From the NCBI GenBank assembly GCA_022606135.1, contig JABYQN010000001.1:3534001-3598000 (forward strand): a stretch of DNA of 64,000 bases. Reading direction: 5' to 3'. The notes below the pieces were generated by a model. That model made no database searches. It saw nothing but the letters and a program-made list of their open reading frames with translations, and was not told the DNA's origin. Positions 1 through 12,300 of the stretch are shown here, in pieces. Origin of the DNA: Fomes fomentarius. Taxonomy: Eukaryota > Basidiomycota > Agaricomycetes > Polyporales > Polyporaceae. The translations under genes were made by a program, and so were the position numbers. How positions within the stretch are numbered: the first letter of the stretch is position 1; every line of letters starts with the position of its first letter.

Positions 1-2452
1 CTGCTCTCTATGCAAGAGGGAGGCGCGGACATAATTGAGATTGGTGTACCGTTCTCTGATCCAATTGCGGATGGTCCCACTATCCAGGCAACGAACGTCG
101 TAAGGTCAACTGGTTCATGCCGATCGGAGCTGGGTTCGTGACCTCTCTTCTTCTACAGATCGCGTTAAAGAACAACATCGACTATGTGCAATGTCTGGGG
201 TTTATCAGGGAAGCGCGTAACAAGGGCCTCACAGTGCCCGTGCTGCTAATGGGTGAGTTGCACTACTCTCCGTAACTCGTTTCTGCGCATGCTGTACGAA
301 CTTGCCGTCTTACGAGACAAACCGTCCACTTCCAGGATACTACAACCCGTTACTCGCTTACGGAGAAGATAAGGCAATCCAAGATGCCGCAGAGGCTGGC
401 GCCAACGGATACATCGTCGTCGACCTTCCACCAGAGGAGGCTATTGCCTTCCGGGATAAGTGCCGTGCAGCGAAGTAAGTTTCCGATTGCCTGCCGCATT
501 ACGCTTTCTTACGCCGCATCTGCAGCCTGTCTTACGTTCCACTCATCGCCCCGTCGACTTCCCTGGCTCGAATCGAGTTTCTCACTTCGATCGCGGACAC
601 GTTCGTCTACGTCGTCTCGAAGGTGCGTCATCAGCAGGTCAACCGGCATCCTACCATGACTCACATCGTGTGCTCACACAGATGGGAACCACCGGTTCTT
701 CGGTCACGGGAACTATGAACAGCGCACTTCCCGATCTAATTGCGCGTGTCCGAGACTACACCGATGTGCCTCTCGCAGTCGGCTTTGGTGTGGCGACCCG
801 TGCGCACTTCGACCTTGTGGCGGACGCCGGTGCGGACGGTGTTGTGATCGGAAGTCGCATCGTCTCCGTCATCAAGAACGCACCCGCAGACAAGGTCGCA
901 TCGACAGTCGAGCAATACTGTCGCGAGATCAGCTTGAAGGGTCAGCCCCCACGCAGGACTACCTCGCACAAGCCCTCGTCGACACGCTCACGCCCGAGCT
1001 TGAAGAGCGCAGTCTCCGCAGACTCTGCTCATCAGAACATTTTGCCACCGCGCTTCGGCGAGTTCGGAGGTCAGTATGTACCAGAGGCCCTCTGGGATTG
1101 CCTCGTCGAGCTCGAGGAGGCACATAATGCCGCGATGAAGGACCCCGAGTTCTGGAAGGAGTGGCAGGGCCTGTACGGCTACATGAACAGGCCATCCAAC
1201 CTGTACAAGGCAGAAAAGCTCTCTGAGCACGCTGGTGGCGCTACCATCTGGCTGAAGCGCGAGGACCTGAACCACACCGGTTCGCATAAGATCAACAACG
1301 CTATCGGTCAGGTAAGGCGGCATCTCTTGTTCGCTGGTGTCTGGCACTACTCATCAGCATATGCACAGATCCTCCTTGCAAAGAGGATTGGCAAGACCCG
1401 CATCATCGCTGAGACCGGTGCAGGCCAACATGGTGTTGCCACTGCGACCGCCTGCGCGCGATTCGGCCTCGAGTGCATCATCTACATGGGCGCAGAAGAC
1501 GTGCGGCGTCAGGCCTTGAACGTCTTCCGCATCCGTATGCTTGGGGCCAAAGTGATACCCGTTCATTCCGGCTCGTGCACGCTCAAGGACGCGGTGAACG
1601 ACGCGCTGCGCGACTGGGTCACGAACCTCTCGAACACGCACTACCTTATCGGCTCCGCGATCGGCCCGCACCCGTTCCCCACAATCGTGCGCGACTTCCA
1701 GCGGGTGATCGGTAAGGAGATCAAGGAGCAGCTGCACAAAGAGACAGGCAAGCTCCCCGACGCGGTCGTCGCCTGCGTCGGCGGAGGCAGCAACGCTATT
1801 GGCACGTTCTACGACTTCATTCCGGACAAGAACGTCCGACTCATCGGCGTCGAGGCGGGCGGCGAGGGTCTCGATGGCGACAGGCACAGCGCGACGCTGA
1901 GCAAGGGCCATGCGGGTGTTTTCCATGGTGTCAGGACCTACGTCTTGCAGTCTCAGACCGGACAGATCGTCGAGACGCACTCGATCAGTGCTGGTCTTGA
2001 CTACCCCGGCGTCGGGCCTGAGCACGCGTGGCTCAAGGACTCGGGGAGGGCAGAGTACACCGTTGCGACGGACGAAGAGGCCCTGCGCGGCTTCCGCCTG
2101 CTGACCCAGCTCGAGGGCATCATCCCCGGTAGGTTTCATCCTGTATAGATTAGCCCGGGTGGCTCAGGCCTCGTTGCTGACCGCGACCCCTTTCTTCTCC
2201 CAGCCCTCGAGTCATCGCACGCTATCTGGGGTGGTGTCGAGCTTGCCAAGACGCTCCCGAAGGATGCCAACATTGTCATCGTACGTCCCTGTTTTGTGAC
2301 AATCAATGAATGCGTGCTAACGAGCGAGCATCCGGTAGTGCCTGTCGGGGCGCGGCGACAAAGACGTGGAGCAGATCTCGCAGCTGCTCCCCGGCAAGTG
2401 GGAAGAGAAGCTCGGATGGTACATCTCCTCGTCGCCTGAGGAGAAGGCGTAG
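1..2452 (+). CDS. TRP5: Tryptophan synthase, fused alpha-beta, 5' partial
   Basis: This enzyme makes L-tryptophan from indole-3-glycerol phosphate and serine. The alpha part releases indole and the PLP-dependent beta part joins it to serine, normally in the cytosol. Eight exons fit: 1-99, 159-252, 336-474, 526-622, 682-1311, 1369-2128, 2204-2280 and 2339-2452. They sum to 2010 nt in one frame (669 residues). The alpha part shows [13 protein letters not shown] near the edge and [11 protein letters not shown] later. After a Ser/Thr/Pro-rich linker the beta part begins at [12 protein letters not shown]. It carries the PLP lysine motif HTGSHKINN, split from the rest by a 57-nt intron that stays open in frame, and the glycine-rich phosphate loop [10 protein letters not shown]. 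The start lies outside the window, and by family comparison about 45 N-terminal residues are missing. The identification is secure. Confidence 0.96.
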
Positions 2453-3187
2453 GCAGAGAGGCCTACATTGTGTACGATTGAAAGGAGGACAACGCACAAG
2501 GTACAAGGGTGAACACATGTATGTATTCAGAGCGGGGGTCGGCCCCGAGTGTATCGTACAAGAGACAATGCTTCGAGTAAGACCCCGTCGGATATGAGTG
2601 TAACGTGCTCGGCCTCTTCCTCTCTACTCACTGTTCAATTGCTCATCCGGGCCATGAGGAGACAATAGCCTTTGTCTCGAACCACTGGCCCAGCCGTCGT
2701 CCCCGACTGTACTCCTTCCGAACTGAATATGTACTCACGTACGTCTTGTCCGGAGTGGTTGGAGTCGGGGGCGCCGTATCCTTCTGATTTCACGCAGAGC
2801 AATGATGCGGCAGAGGCAGGATCATGATTGACACCGGGCGTTGCATTCGATACTTCCATAAGTGCGTTCATGCATGCCGCAGCAGCGTGGCCGCAGCGCA
2901 CTTAGCGGCTTCCCAAAACGTCGAACAATGGGTTTTTTAGCAACTCAGCGAGCCCCTCGCCGTCCGTGCCGCACCACCTCGCGCCGCACAAGGGGCTTTA
3001 TACGACCTCGGATCGAGATTGCGTGGTTTCTGGAACGTAGTTGTGGGCCATGGTCACCACTCGATTGGCGGTGCACATGTCCACTCCTCCCACCGTCCTG
3101 GGTCCTACGAGCGCGCCGCTCCGGAAGGAGCAGCCTACGCGATGTCGGTCAAAGCGGCTCGAGCGGGGGACGGGAGTGCGGGGGCGC
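2453..3187. other. Intergenic spacer without a recognisable gene
   Basis: This stretch follows the tryptophan synthase stop codon and must hold its 3' untranslated region and the upstream part of the next promoter. Both strands were read. No exon with a known motif or coherent splice structure was seen. Confidence 0.5.
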
Positions 3188-3195
3188 TATAAAAG
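3188..3195 (+). promoter_or_regulatory. TATA box of the 3436 gene
   Basis: A consensus TATAAAAG lies about 240 nt upstream of the ATG at 3436. It is followed by a pyrimidine-rich leader containing tandem CCCATC units at about 3366-3394, as is common in strongly expressed basidiomycete genes. The long leader is inferred from this spacing. Confidence 0.6.
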
Positions 3196-3435
3196 GCGCA
3201 TTGGTCTCTGCGTGAGGAGGAACAGCGCACCCCGCACCCCCGCCACTCCCTCCTGCTTCTGCCGTTGCGCGACCTCGAACGCCCTTCGCGTTTGTATTAC
3301 GTCTTCCTTCCGTCGAACATACGTCCGCTGTCTGCACCTCCGCGCACCTACAAACTTCAACCACCCACCCATCCCCATCCCCATCCCCATCCCCAGACTA
3401 CCCATACCGGGCCTTATCGTCCAAAGACAAATACA

Positions 3436-4116
3436 ATGGAGAACAACATGCACGTTGCAGTTGGGTCAGTCGACGTGCTTCTCATGCTGCCCCCTTCCCC
3501 CCTTTGCTGATGTTCTTTCAACGGAGGCAGCTACGACCCTTACGCGACACACCTGTACATCGAGGCATCAGAGCCCTCGGCCAGCCGGACCATCTTGTGA
3601 GTCCAGTCCAGCCGGAGTCCGGGGGTCAAACCGACGCACCACCACTCACTCACTCACTGCTCGCCGCCGTCCCATTCTGATTCTAGCACCCAATGGGCAA
3701 TCGAGGAGAGGATCCTCCGCCGCTACCCGCCGCGCCCCGAGGTGGACCCGTACACGCTGCTCTCGCAGGCGCAGCGCGACTGGCTCGAGGAGCTCCTGCC
3801 GCCGCGGCCGACAGCGTCCGAGAAAGGCAAGGAGGTCGCCGCCAAAGACGCGCCGGAGGGGGAGGGCACTCAGACTGCCCCCTCGGCCTCAACAACAACA
3901 ACAACGAAAATCGATGTCGAGGACAAAAATCGGCCGGCACAACAGTCGCCGCAGCCAAGTTCTGGCGGCGGCGGCGGGTTTGCGTCGACGCAGCAGGAGC
4001 GCTCGATGTTTATCTGGTCCGAGTTCATACGCACGGGAGGCCCGAACTTCCCTTTGCCGCATGAGCCCGCGTTTTGTACGGCGGGAGGAGCTTTCTATTC
4101 CTATCAGGAATCTTAG
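3436..4116 (+). CDS. Small hypothetical protein, three exons
   Basis: The function is not recognised. Exons 3436-3464, 3531-3596 and 3687-4116 join with good GT-AG sites and sum to 525 nt (174 residues). The N-terminal half has a compact, conserved-looking stretch with HLYIEASEP, TQWAIEERILRRYPP and LLSQAQRDWLEELLPP. The rest is low complexity: a Thr run, a Gln-Pro-Ser stretch and five glycines, ending near TGGPNFPLPHEPAF. No signal peptide or membrane segment is visible. The pairing of a TATA box, a leader and consistent splice phases makes a real gene likely. A basidiomycete-restricted family is my guess. Longer open frames overlapping it on both strands ignore these splice sites. Confidence 0.72.
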
Positions 4117-4733
4117 TCGTTGTTCCTTTTTTTCGGACTTAGACTTTACTCTCGATTCGAGTTCGTTCGTCCTGGTTTGGTTTTTGTTAGCTGTACTGTA
4201 ATTGTGAACGCGCGAGTCCCTGCCCTGAACTTAGTATTTGGATCGTCTAGTCCGCAGATCTTTTCTGTATAGTATATGGCCTTTGTCACCGTTTGTGTTG
4301 TTTGTTGTAATAATACTGCTTGGCTCGATAATTGCATGAAGTGAATAACGATGCATATAAGAAAGACGAAAGACTTGGGAAGCAGATTGCGTTGCGCTGA
4401 ATCGTCGAAGCACTCATTGCTCATTAACGTGAATAACGACGCATATCGAACGAAAGACGAAAAAGTTGAGAAGCAAATCACGCTGTGCTGCCAGTGAATC
4501 GTCCAAGCACTGCTCATCAACGACGTATGTAAGCAAGCGCGGTGACATTGGAGGAAGAAAGACTATACGCACAATGGACACAAGGAACGTTTGATTTGCT
4601 GGCTATTACGAACAAAAATCTGTGGCGAAAGGAGTCGCCAAAGGCTGTAGAACGTCGGACATAGAGGAGATTGTCTAATTGCTTTAGCTGTTGCTGAGAA
4701 TCGCCTTGGTATCGACTCCGGGGTGCGACCAGG
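4117..4733. other. AT-richer spacer without a recognisable gene
   Basis: This is the 3' flank of the preceding gene. It contains an imperfect direct repeat: AATAACGACGCATAT-like words followed by CGAAAGACGAAA recur near 4345-4370 and 4430-4460. No coding exon was identified on either strand. Confidence 0.4.
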
Positions 4734-5560
4734 TATATATTCCACCGGCGAGGTGTCTCGACATCCTCGTAAAACATCACCTACAGCGTCGAGCCAGATC
4801 CAGCCCAGAGCAGCAGTAACGACAGCAATTTATCCCCATGGCAGGTATGCTTACTCTCGTCGACCCAGCTACCATCTGTGTGCACCTGCTAACTCACACT
4901 CGTAGCAAGCGTTGCCACTCCGTGGTGGCCAACGCCGCCACAGAGCTCCACATCAGCCACTAAACGTATCGGTCAAAGTATGCGACTCACTGGGGCCGTT
5001 CAGAGGCTCACCCGGAGTCCCAGGGCGCGACTCAATTCGCTGCTTCGCGAGACTTTGCCGCCATATCAAGTCCCTCGATCACAATGACGCCGCATCGCTT
5101 GCCGTGCGCAAGTCCCGTTCGTCCGAGCAGAGACACCGAGGTGAGCATTCACGGCCCCCCCCCCCCCCCCTCCCCCCAATCGGCCTTGATAGCGCACTCA
5201 TCCACGCGGCCTTTCCAATCGCAGAATGCACTACCACCAGCACAGCCACGCCGTTATTCAATGTTCCCGATAATTACATCGATGCGGCGAGGCGAGGCGA
5301 GGCGACGGCCTGGCCGGCGCGAAGGCAGTATGGTTCCTCTTTCGCCGGTTCGCGGTTCGTATGACGCATACCATCCCATGCAAGGTTCATTGACGTCAAC
5401 ATGAACGAGGGCGAGGACCGGGTTGGAACTCGGACGACGACTCGGAGATGTCGGGATATCGGATCGTTGACTGCGTCAGAGTCAGAGTCGTTCTCGTGCG
5501 CCCGGGTCCGTGCATCGACGTCCGAGGTCCGCTGCCATCTCCGGCAAGGTGGTGCGGATT
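4734..5560 (+). other. Possible 5' part of an unresolved multi-exon gene
   Basis: A TATATATTCC element at about 4734 precedes an ATG at 4839, which opens a tiny exon ending at a GTATGC donor with an acceptor near 4907. Downstream, a phase-0 intron fits at about 5140-5224, containing a long poly-C tract. Protein-like stretches appear in changing frames, for example NALPPAQPRRYSMFP after the acceptor and NSDDDSEMSGYRIVD near 5430-5465. I could not join these into one frame without stops. It may be a decayed gene or a fast-evolving one with more introns. No domain is recognised. Confidence 0.25.
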
Positions 5561-6180
5561 CAGGGAGCTCTGTAGTCATCGCGCACCCGAACATCGGTAC
5601 GTCCGCGACTGGCGACACACGTGCCAAAACAGCCCGGCAGAGCCTCAACCAAGTTCCTCGGACCGAGAGCATGTTCGTAGCCACTGGCCACCAGTGGCAT
5701 CTTCAGCCGGCCCGTGGGGAATCTCAGAGAGGCGCTACCACTCCACATATCCCGCTGGCACGTCAGAGACGCCTTCGGTAGGCTTTGGCCAATGTCGTCG
5801 CTTCTCTCCGTTGATGGCGCCAGGCGAGCTAGAAGAAGGAAAGGTTCAGCAGCCTGGACCCGGCCCACCGACAAGTTCCAGAGGGGGATAACTTACAAGG
5901 CGGGCGAAGAAGATCTTCACTGAACCACACATTACCCTGCCAGAAGGATGCCGCACGGCGCGCTACCACGTTTCAAGTTGGTATCCTACAAGCTCGAGCA
6001 CGCCGTCGACCTATGGTCCAGGTCCACAGACGAGGCTCGAATATCTCTACTCCCGCACAGACGCCTTCGGCCCTGCTGAGAGCCATCTGACGACGAACTC
6101 GACCAAAGTTCCCTGCCAATCGGCTGGCTGCACGACCTCGATTCTCAGGCGCAAACGAGGTCGACCTGAGTGGGGCGACG

Positions 6181-7440
6181 TTGTCATTAGCAGGCTGCGC
6201 CGGTGCAGGCTACGTAGATCCCGGGGCACCGAATCCGGAAGTTGCCTTGGCGCAGTCCAAGCCGCGCTCTAAGTCAAAGTTAGTCGAAGCTCCGAGTCAG
6301 TGCATGCATCGCTCCGGCCCAGTTCGTATTCCTGTCGTTCCGGGCAAGAATAACATTTCCCTCAAGAGCATGCAGAGGTCAGATCAACAGGTACGCCTCA
6401 GAGTTGGATTTCAACCCGTAGAGATCGCCATACTGACCGCTACCATATAAATCTAGTTCCCAAAGTTTGCTGCGAGGCTATGGGGAGCGAAGTGGACGAT
6501 CGCGCGCGGGAGGATCAAGACATTCCACCACCGCCGCGATTCGGAGTCGGAACAAGGCCTAGGGAGGGACCTCTGAACAGCACCGGGGGAGGGCCGCCAT
6601 AAGACTGGTCGACGTGGGGGAGGGCAAGACCGCGCGCGGAACTGCACGAGGGTGACCTTGAAGGCGCGTAGAGGAAGACATGCGGCCCTCTGAAGGCCCG
6701 AGCGGCTAGACGAACTCGCGACAGGCGCGTCGTACTAGCTCTCGCAGAGGGCAAGCGGAGAGTGTAGACCGCCCCATCCATGAGCGGAAACCGTGCCCTA
6801 AACCGCTGGCTAGGAACGCGCAAAAGACCTCGCCTGCCCGCTGCGAGTGGAAGTCGCCCGCTCGCGAGAGACGATGGGTCGATGGTCGAGGCGTACCATA
6901 TTGCCGTGCGAGGCCAGACGTCACTGCAACGAGATTCTATTAGCCGATCAGACAGAAGAGCCCAGCCACATACCAAACCACAATCCACGGTGCGTGCTTG
7001 CTCCGACTCTGCACTTTGCCGCGCCGTGACAGTAGCTGAGCGGGAGATTGATATTGCTTTTGCAACAGACGCGGACACCGAGCGCGTACTCCGACTCGGA
7101 CATACCACACGATTGCCGGGAGCCGTCAAATTCCCCGTCCCGCTCGCAGCTCGAGCCGCAGAACGAGGAGGTGGACCTCCGCTACAAGGACAAGGGCGGC
7201 ATCGTGTCTCCCAAAATGCAAAGGCCACGGATGTACATACCAACATCTTCGGATCCGCACTACCTTGCACGGCGGTGGAAAGACTTGCACGGAGCACGCA
7301 CCCATCTGAAGAATGGGCTGTTCAAGAGTCTGCGAGCGCGATGTGGGGGGCCATCGTCACGATACTTGCTCCGACACGTTACAACGGCACGTCGAGGAGA
7401 AACATCTCCGCTTCAGGCACCAGTGTGACTCCTGTGAGGG
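6181..7440 (+). other. Possible exons of an unresolved gene
   Basis: Several protein-like stretches lie on the plus strand. One at 6181-6392 ends at a GTACGC donor, with an acceptor near 6457. After it, one frame reads GSEVDDRAREDQDIPPPPRF. A second block begins after an acceptor at about 7067 and includes TPSAYSDSDIPHD, EEVDLRYKDKGGI and LARRWKDLHGARTHLKNGLF, with a donor-like GTGAGT near 7455. The pieces resemble parts of one intron-rich gene but do not join cleanly. There is no known domain. Decay and an unrecognised lineage-specific gene both remain possible. Confidence 0.25.
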
Positions 7441-7689
7441 AAACATTCCTGCACTGTGAGTACATTGCCTTGACTGTGCACCATTGCCTTATGACTTACT
7501 ATCGACGGCAGGGCGCACGTAGCAGGGTTGAGACTCGAAGCCTCGTCCTCGCAGATGATGTCTTTCGCGGATACCTTAGAAATTTTCGATTAGACGAACT
7601 TGTAAAGCATATAAAATCGCTTCCAAACGTCACTCAACGATGTGGTGCGCTATGCGGCATCGTACCTGAGTCCCTATCTTAGATTATTA

Positions 7690-8700
7690 CAGTCAACATC
7701 GCACTGCTCACCATAACTCACGTGCCTACGGCCCAGGCTTGTTCAGTGCGCAGCCGCGTATATACGGTCGAAGTCGCGGAGATTTCGTTCATTTCGAGTT
7801 TGAGAATATTCGGACGTTCGAGAAGCGCGTCGATCTCTTTCGTAAGGGAGGCGAGGTGGCGGATACTCGAATGTTTTAGGGGCATGATCGGCGTGACGTG
7901 CATACTGATTCTGAACGCCGCGGACTGTGTAATATCGAGTATTCCTTGAAGTTGTAGTTGTAAGTAACTTTTTACTAGGTCGGACGGTTGCGTTGTAACG
8001 GCATGTATAGACAGAGTCTAGATGCGTGCTCGTTCGCAAGCGAAAGTCGCGAAAGTGATGAGATGCAGAGGCAAGCATTGATGCGATAAGTATTGATGAT
8101 AAGCTGTAGAACATCAGCGGTTCAGCACGCGATATTGAACGCCCCTAGTCGAATTCTGTTGGAGAGATTGCAAGAAAACAGAAATATCAGAAAGACAGAC
8201 AGACCGCATGGAGATATCCATAAGAGGCGAAAGGCGTGGAAGCCAACGGGATGGGCAAGGGCGGACAGCACCGACCGAGGAGTGTCTGCGCCGTCGTCAT
8301 TGGTGTTGGCCCCGACGAAAGCACATAGGGCGGGGCTTGGTAAGCGGCAAGGCACGAAAGAGGAAGGTTAGGCACGATCGCTCGATCCCGCCAGGGGTAA
8401 CACTTCCACACGTGGCTATGGCGGGTGCGATCAACTGTGTAAATATTTGGATCGAGTACGATTCGAGCCTGGCTGCTCGCCGTGCAGAGCGGCCGCGGGC
8501 GTGTCTCGGTGTGCAAGAGTAGTCTATTCGTTTATGCCTGGGCGCAGCATGCTTCGCGACTGGCAGTGTGAGTCGAGAGGGAGGAGAACGGGAGCTGTGC
8601 GTAATTGTTGAGGGAGGCAACAGCCGGCGACGCCTGGGATCAGAGAATGAGACGCCGATGGGAGAGGAGAGGGCGCGCCGAACGAGAACGGTTGTGCGAC
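7690..8700. other. Spacer without a recognisable gene
   Basis: Both strands were read and no known motif or coherent exon series was seen. The right part must carry the distal promoter of the G-gamma gene. Only weak, short open frames occur. Confidence 0.4.
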
Positions 8701-8727
8701 TCTGCCTCTCCTTTGATCCTCTCAGCC

Positions 8728-8960
8728 TGTCAGTCTCCTCTCTCTCTCTCTCCCCTCCCCGCCCTTAGGTTACTAACACCACCACTCCCAGCGCCGGCCC
8801 TTCCGCCCGCCAACACTCCTCCTTCGCCCATATTTTCCCCGCTTTCTCACCCTTTTCTCACCACCTTTTTCCCCTTCGCCCTCCCTGCGCCCGTCGCACA
8901 GATCTTCTCCAGGCTCGAGCAGCAGCACCACCCTCCTCTCTGCCCCTTCACTGTTGACTT
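8728..8960 (+). promoter_or_regulatory. Pyrimidine-rich leader of the G-gamma gene
   Basis: A strongly CT-rich tract, including (TC)n at about 8738-8752 and many CCTCC/CTTCC words, runs up to the ATG at 8966. Pyrimidine tracts before the start are usual in filamentous fungal promoters and leaders. The exact transcription start cannot be read from the sequence. Confidence 0.5.
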
Positions 8961-8965
8961 GAACC

Positions 8966-9374
8966 ATGAATTCGCGTCCGCACAAGCAGTCGATGTCCGA
9001 GCTTAAGCTCCGTCGCCTCACGGAACACAACCAGCGCCTGAGGGAGGACCTTGCCCGTCCACGGATAAGGGTCAGCGAGGCCAGTGCCAGGTAAGTCGAC
9101 CTCTTCTCCGAGTCCTACACCCGACCCCGTGCCGTGCTCACACCCTCCCCTCACGTCGCAGTCTCATCCGGTATTGCAAAACGACAAAAGACCCCCTGGT
9201 GCGTATCCGTGTGCTCTCCCGTCACCCTCGCCCTTCTTCGCGCACACCTCCATCCCGTGTGCGTATACTGACCGACATCCGCAGGTACCCTCAGTATGGG
9301 GTCCCGTACCACGCGCAGACGACCCGTACCAGTCCCAAGGCGGGACAGGCAAGGGCTGCTGTGTCGTCCAATGA
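8966..9374 (+). CDS. STE18: Heterotrimeric G protein gamma subunit
   Basis: The small partner of G beta in pheromone and nutrient signalling, held at the plasma membrane by lipid on a C-terminal cysteine. Exons 8966-9090, 9162-9198 and 9285-9374 sum to 252 nt (83 residues), the usual size for fungal gamma subunits. An N-terminal amphipathic helix rich in Leu, Arg and Glu ([19 protein letters not shown]) would pair with G beta. The loop [14 protein letters not shown] matches the conserved NPL/DPF-like region. The protein ends GKGCCVVQ, a CaaX farnesylation site with an adjacent palmitoylatable cysteine. The tiny second exon (37 nt) makes the gene easy to miss. The family call rests on length, helix, DPL motif and CaaX end together. 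The symbol is taken from yeast. Confidence 0.9.
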
Positions 9375-12300
9375 CCGCCGCGCGCCCCCGCCTGTACATC
9401 TCTCTCTCTCTCTTCCCGTTCTGCCATCCTTGCCTTCTCGGTCTCGTGTGTCTCGTCCATCTGCTCCCACTTCTGGCTATTTCTCGCGCACATACATCCT
9501 CTGTTTCTCCCTCGTCGTCACACATCCTCGACACTCGTATGTTCGCTCCCCTACGGTCCCCCTCCCGTCCCCGTCATCCTCTTCACCTTTCTACCGTCTT
9601 CTTCTTATTCTTCCCTTTCTTTGCCTTCTACTTTTTCCCCTACCCTGTGTGCTATTTGATTGTTTATCCACTCTGTCAATCGTCTGTGGTCCATTTATAC
9701 CATCGCTCTTTTTTACTCTCCCCCACCCGCACGCCGCAACAGCACCAGCACCCGCGTCTCTGGCACGCCTCGCACTCGTATCCAAATCCGAAACCGTACC
9801 CCCAGCAGCCGGCCCCCGAATCGCTCCATGACGCGCGCCCCACAGGAACCCCACGTGCATCCATGCTTCACTCTGACATACGCTCAACAATCTCTCCTTT
9901 CTCTTGGTCGCATGGGAGGCCCTCCGAGTCCACGCCCCGCGTCGCCTGTGCTCCTCCGTGCTTTCACAGCTTGACGCTCGTGAGCCGGGGGACGGGGCGC
10001 GCTACTACCTACAAGGTGCTGCTAGTCAGTGACTGTGCCAGTGCTGGATGCGGGGCGGTCGGCGTCGGCGTCGCCGGTCAACTCTTCTTCAAGCGACAAG
10101 AATAACCAACAACCAACAACCCACTTCCTCCTCCTCCTCCTCCTCCTCCACCGCCAGCAACAACAATAGCAGCGGCAGTCGTATCCGGGGTTTGCGTCGC
10201 GCCGGACCATGTGGATATGCGGACATTTGACACGGAAAAGGCGGTGGGCGGACCGTGGGTGGGTGCGGGCGCAAGGCTCAGGGCGAGAGGCTAGAGGCTA
10301 GAGGCTAGAGGCTGGGGGTACAGGTGTGCAGCTGCAAAAAGGAAGCGCGGCGGCGCGTGGAGATGGGTGGGTGGGTGAGTGGGTGGAGGAAGGGTGAGGA
10401 AACGCGGGACGGATGCGTGCGTGGGCGGGCGGGCTAGGCGGACGCAAGGATATAGGCGAGGCGGTGGTCGACTGTGACTAGTGTGGACTGGAATGAGGAC
10501 CGTGGACTGTTCAAGACAGAGCTGACTCGGAGGTGCGGTGGTCGGTATGTCATGTACCTTTCTTTTCCTTCCCCATATCACCTCAGCTTCTCTGCCGTCA
10601 CGAAATATCGACCCACATCCACCCTCCTTCGCGCTGATCAGTGTCACGCTGCCGCTTCCCGTTGACTCTAGTACCCGCTTTTGTACACTTTTTAGCTCTC
10701 CCTCTCCCTCTCTCGTTTGCGGTTACGCTAAAGGCCTGCAACCGACCGACTTACTGTACGGTGTCCCCACCACCATGCACCAGTAACATACGTCACCCAC
10801 TCTCTGCCCACTCTACTACATATATACGCACCGCGTGCCCGTGCCGTGTCCATGTATGCGCTCCGCTGTACTCACTCTCGACGCTCTACTTGTTCCTGTC
10901 CCGTTTCTCCGTGGTCCGGTTCTGCAGGCTCTATAATTCTGGTTCCGGTTCTGGTTTCTGGTTTCTGGTTCAGTCGATGTCTGTAGAGGTACAACAACAC
11001 GAATTGGCACTGCTATGTTTATCTTGTCCTGGTCCTTGTCCCGGTCCCTGTCCCTCTCTCTCTCAGTCTCTCTCGCTCAACCTCCGTCTCATCCCCTCAC
11101 CTCTTACAATCTTTGCTCTCCCAACAGTCCGATAGTCCACATCCTTCCGCCACCTCCGCATCCTCGCGTATGTACGTGTGCGCCAACGTGAGTTCGGAGT
11201 CATAACGGACCGGCCAGATTCGGTAGCGAACAACGGTGGGAACGTCCACCGCACGCCAGAGTGTCGAGCGCTGATGGATATGCAATCGCAGCACATATTG
11301 GAATGCGGGGGGCAGACGGCGCCGGCGCCGGCGCCGCAAAGCCTCCTTGAGTGCCGGACAGCGTGAGCAATGAGCAGTGAGCGGACCCGGGGCGACCGGA
11401 GATTTGAACAACGTCACAAGCGCAGCGCACCACCAGCAGCAGCATGGCAGCATAGTACATACAGCCGCCCCCACACGGCAAAGCGTCCAAGCGTCCGAGG
11501 AGACCTGGCAGATGCTTCCGTGAGGGTCCGGCCATCATCACTTCGTCCTCGAGACAGTAATAGACTTGTCGGAGAGAGCTTTTAGATCTCGAGATCTCGA
11601 GAGTCCGAGGGTGCGAGGGTGGTGGATACGATACACGGCCGCATGGTCCAACGGTCGACAGTCGACAGTCGCAACGCACTGCCCTGTCGCCTGTCGCGCG
11701 CTTTGTATCCAACAGCTGGTACAGGGAGACACGGCGCGTCATGTCATGTGCGGGGTAGTCGGCACGAGCTTGTGTCGAGTGTCGAGTATCGTATGTGCGG
11801 CTTGCGCGCATCGCGAAGGAAGCACAGCGCGCCGCGGGAGGTCGATGAAAGAAGGGGAGGAGGATAAGCAAGGGATAAGAACAGAACAGAACCTCGCGAT
11901 ACACACAGGGCCCGGCTGCCCTGTGCCCTGATTCTCATTCCCATTCCCATTCCGTGCGCCCTTGTTGTGTCTATTTATCGCACCATGCTTCGGGGCGTTA
12001 ACGATGGACGGCCCAGGACGGGAGTGTTGGGTGTTGCGTAATTGGGTAGGTTCCCACCCCTTGTCCGTTGTCGTTGTCGCCAAGAAGAAGCGAGCGGAGA
12101 GAACCTGTGCGGGAGCTTATTTCCTTGGGCCTTTTTAGATGAACATTGTCCTCGGGGCGGCAGTGTGGTCCGGCGTGCACCACACACGAATTCGGAACGC
12201 GGAGCTGATGCTGCCGGACATAGCGAGCGATCACAGCGGACGGACTCAGGGCGGGCAACAGGCGGCAGGGAAGATGATACGGGGACACAGTGATAGCGAT

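Noticed and set aside
1354..2139. A 261-codon open frame on the minus strand.
   Set aside because: It lies wholly opposite the secure beta-domain exon of tryptophan synthase and has no motif. It reflects the GC-rich codon use of the real gene.
3041..4201. A 386-codon open frame on the plus strand.
   Set aside because: It overlaps the TATA box, leader and introns of the three-exon gene at 3436-4116 in another frame and is Arg/Ser/Pro-rich without a domain.
6515..7297. Long open frames on both strands at 6515-7297 and 6780-7682.
   Set aside because: Both are Arg/Ser-rich, lack motifs and conflict with each other. Neither is better supported than the exon-like fragments noted in this region.
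9296..10105. A 269-codon plus-strand frame after the G-gamma gene.
   Set aside because: It starts inside the last G-gamma exon in another frame and consists of Ser/Pro/Leu-rich sequence from a pyrimidine-rich tract.
11200..11904. A 234-codon minus-strand frame.
   Set aside because: It spans GGCGCC repeats and a palindrome, with biased composition, no motif and no neighbouring exon.
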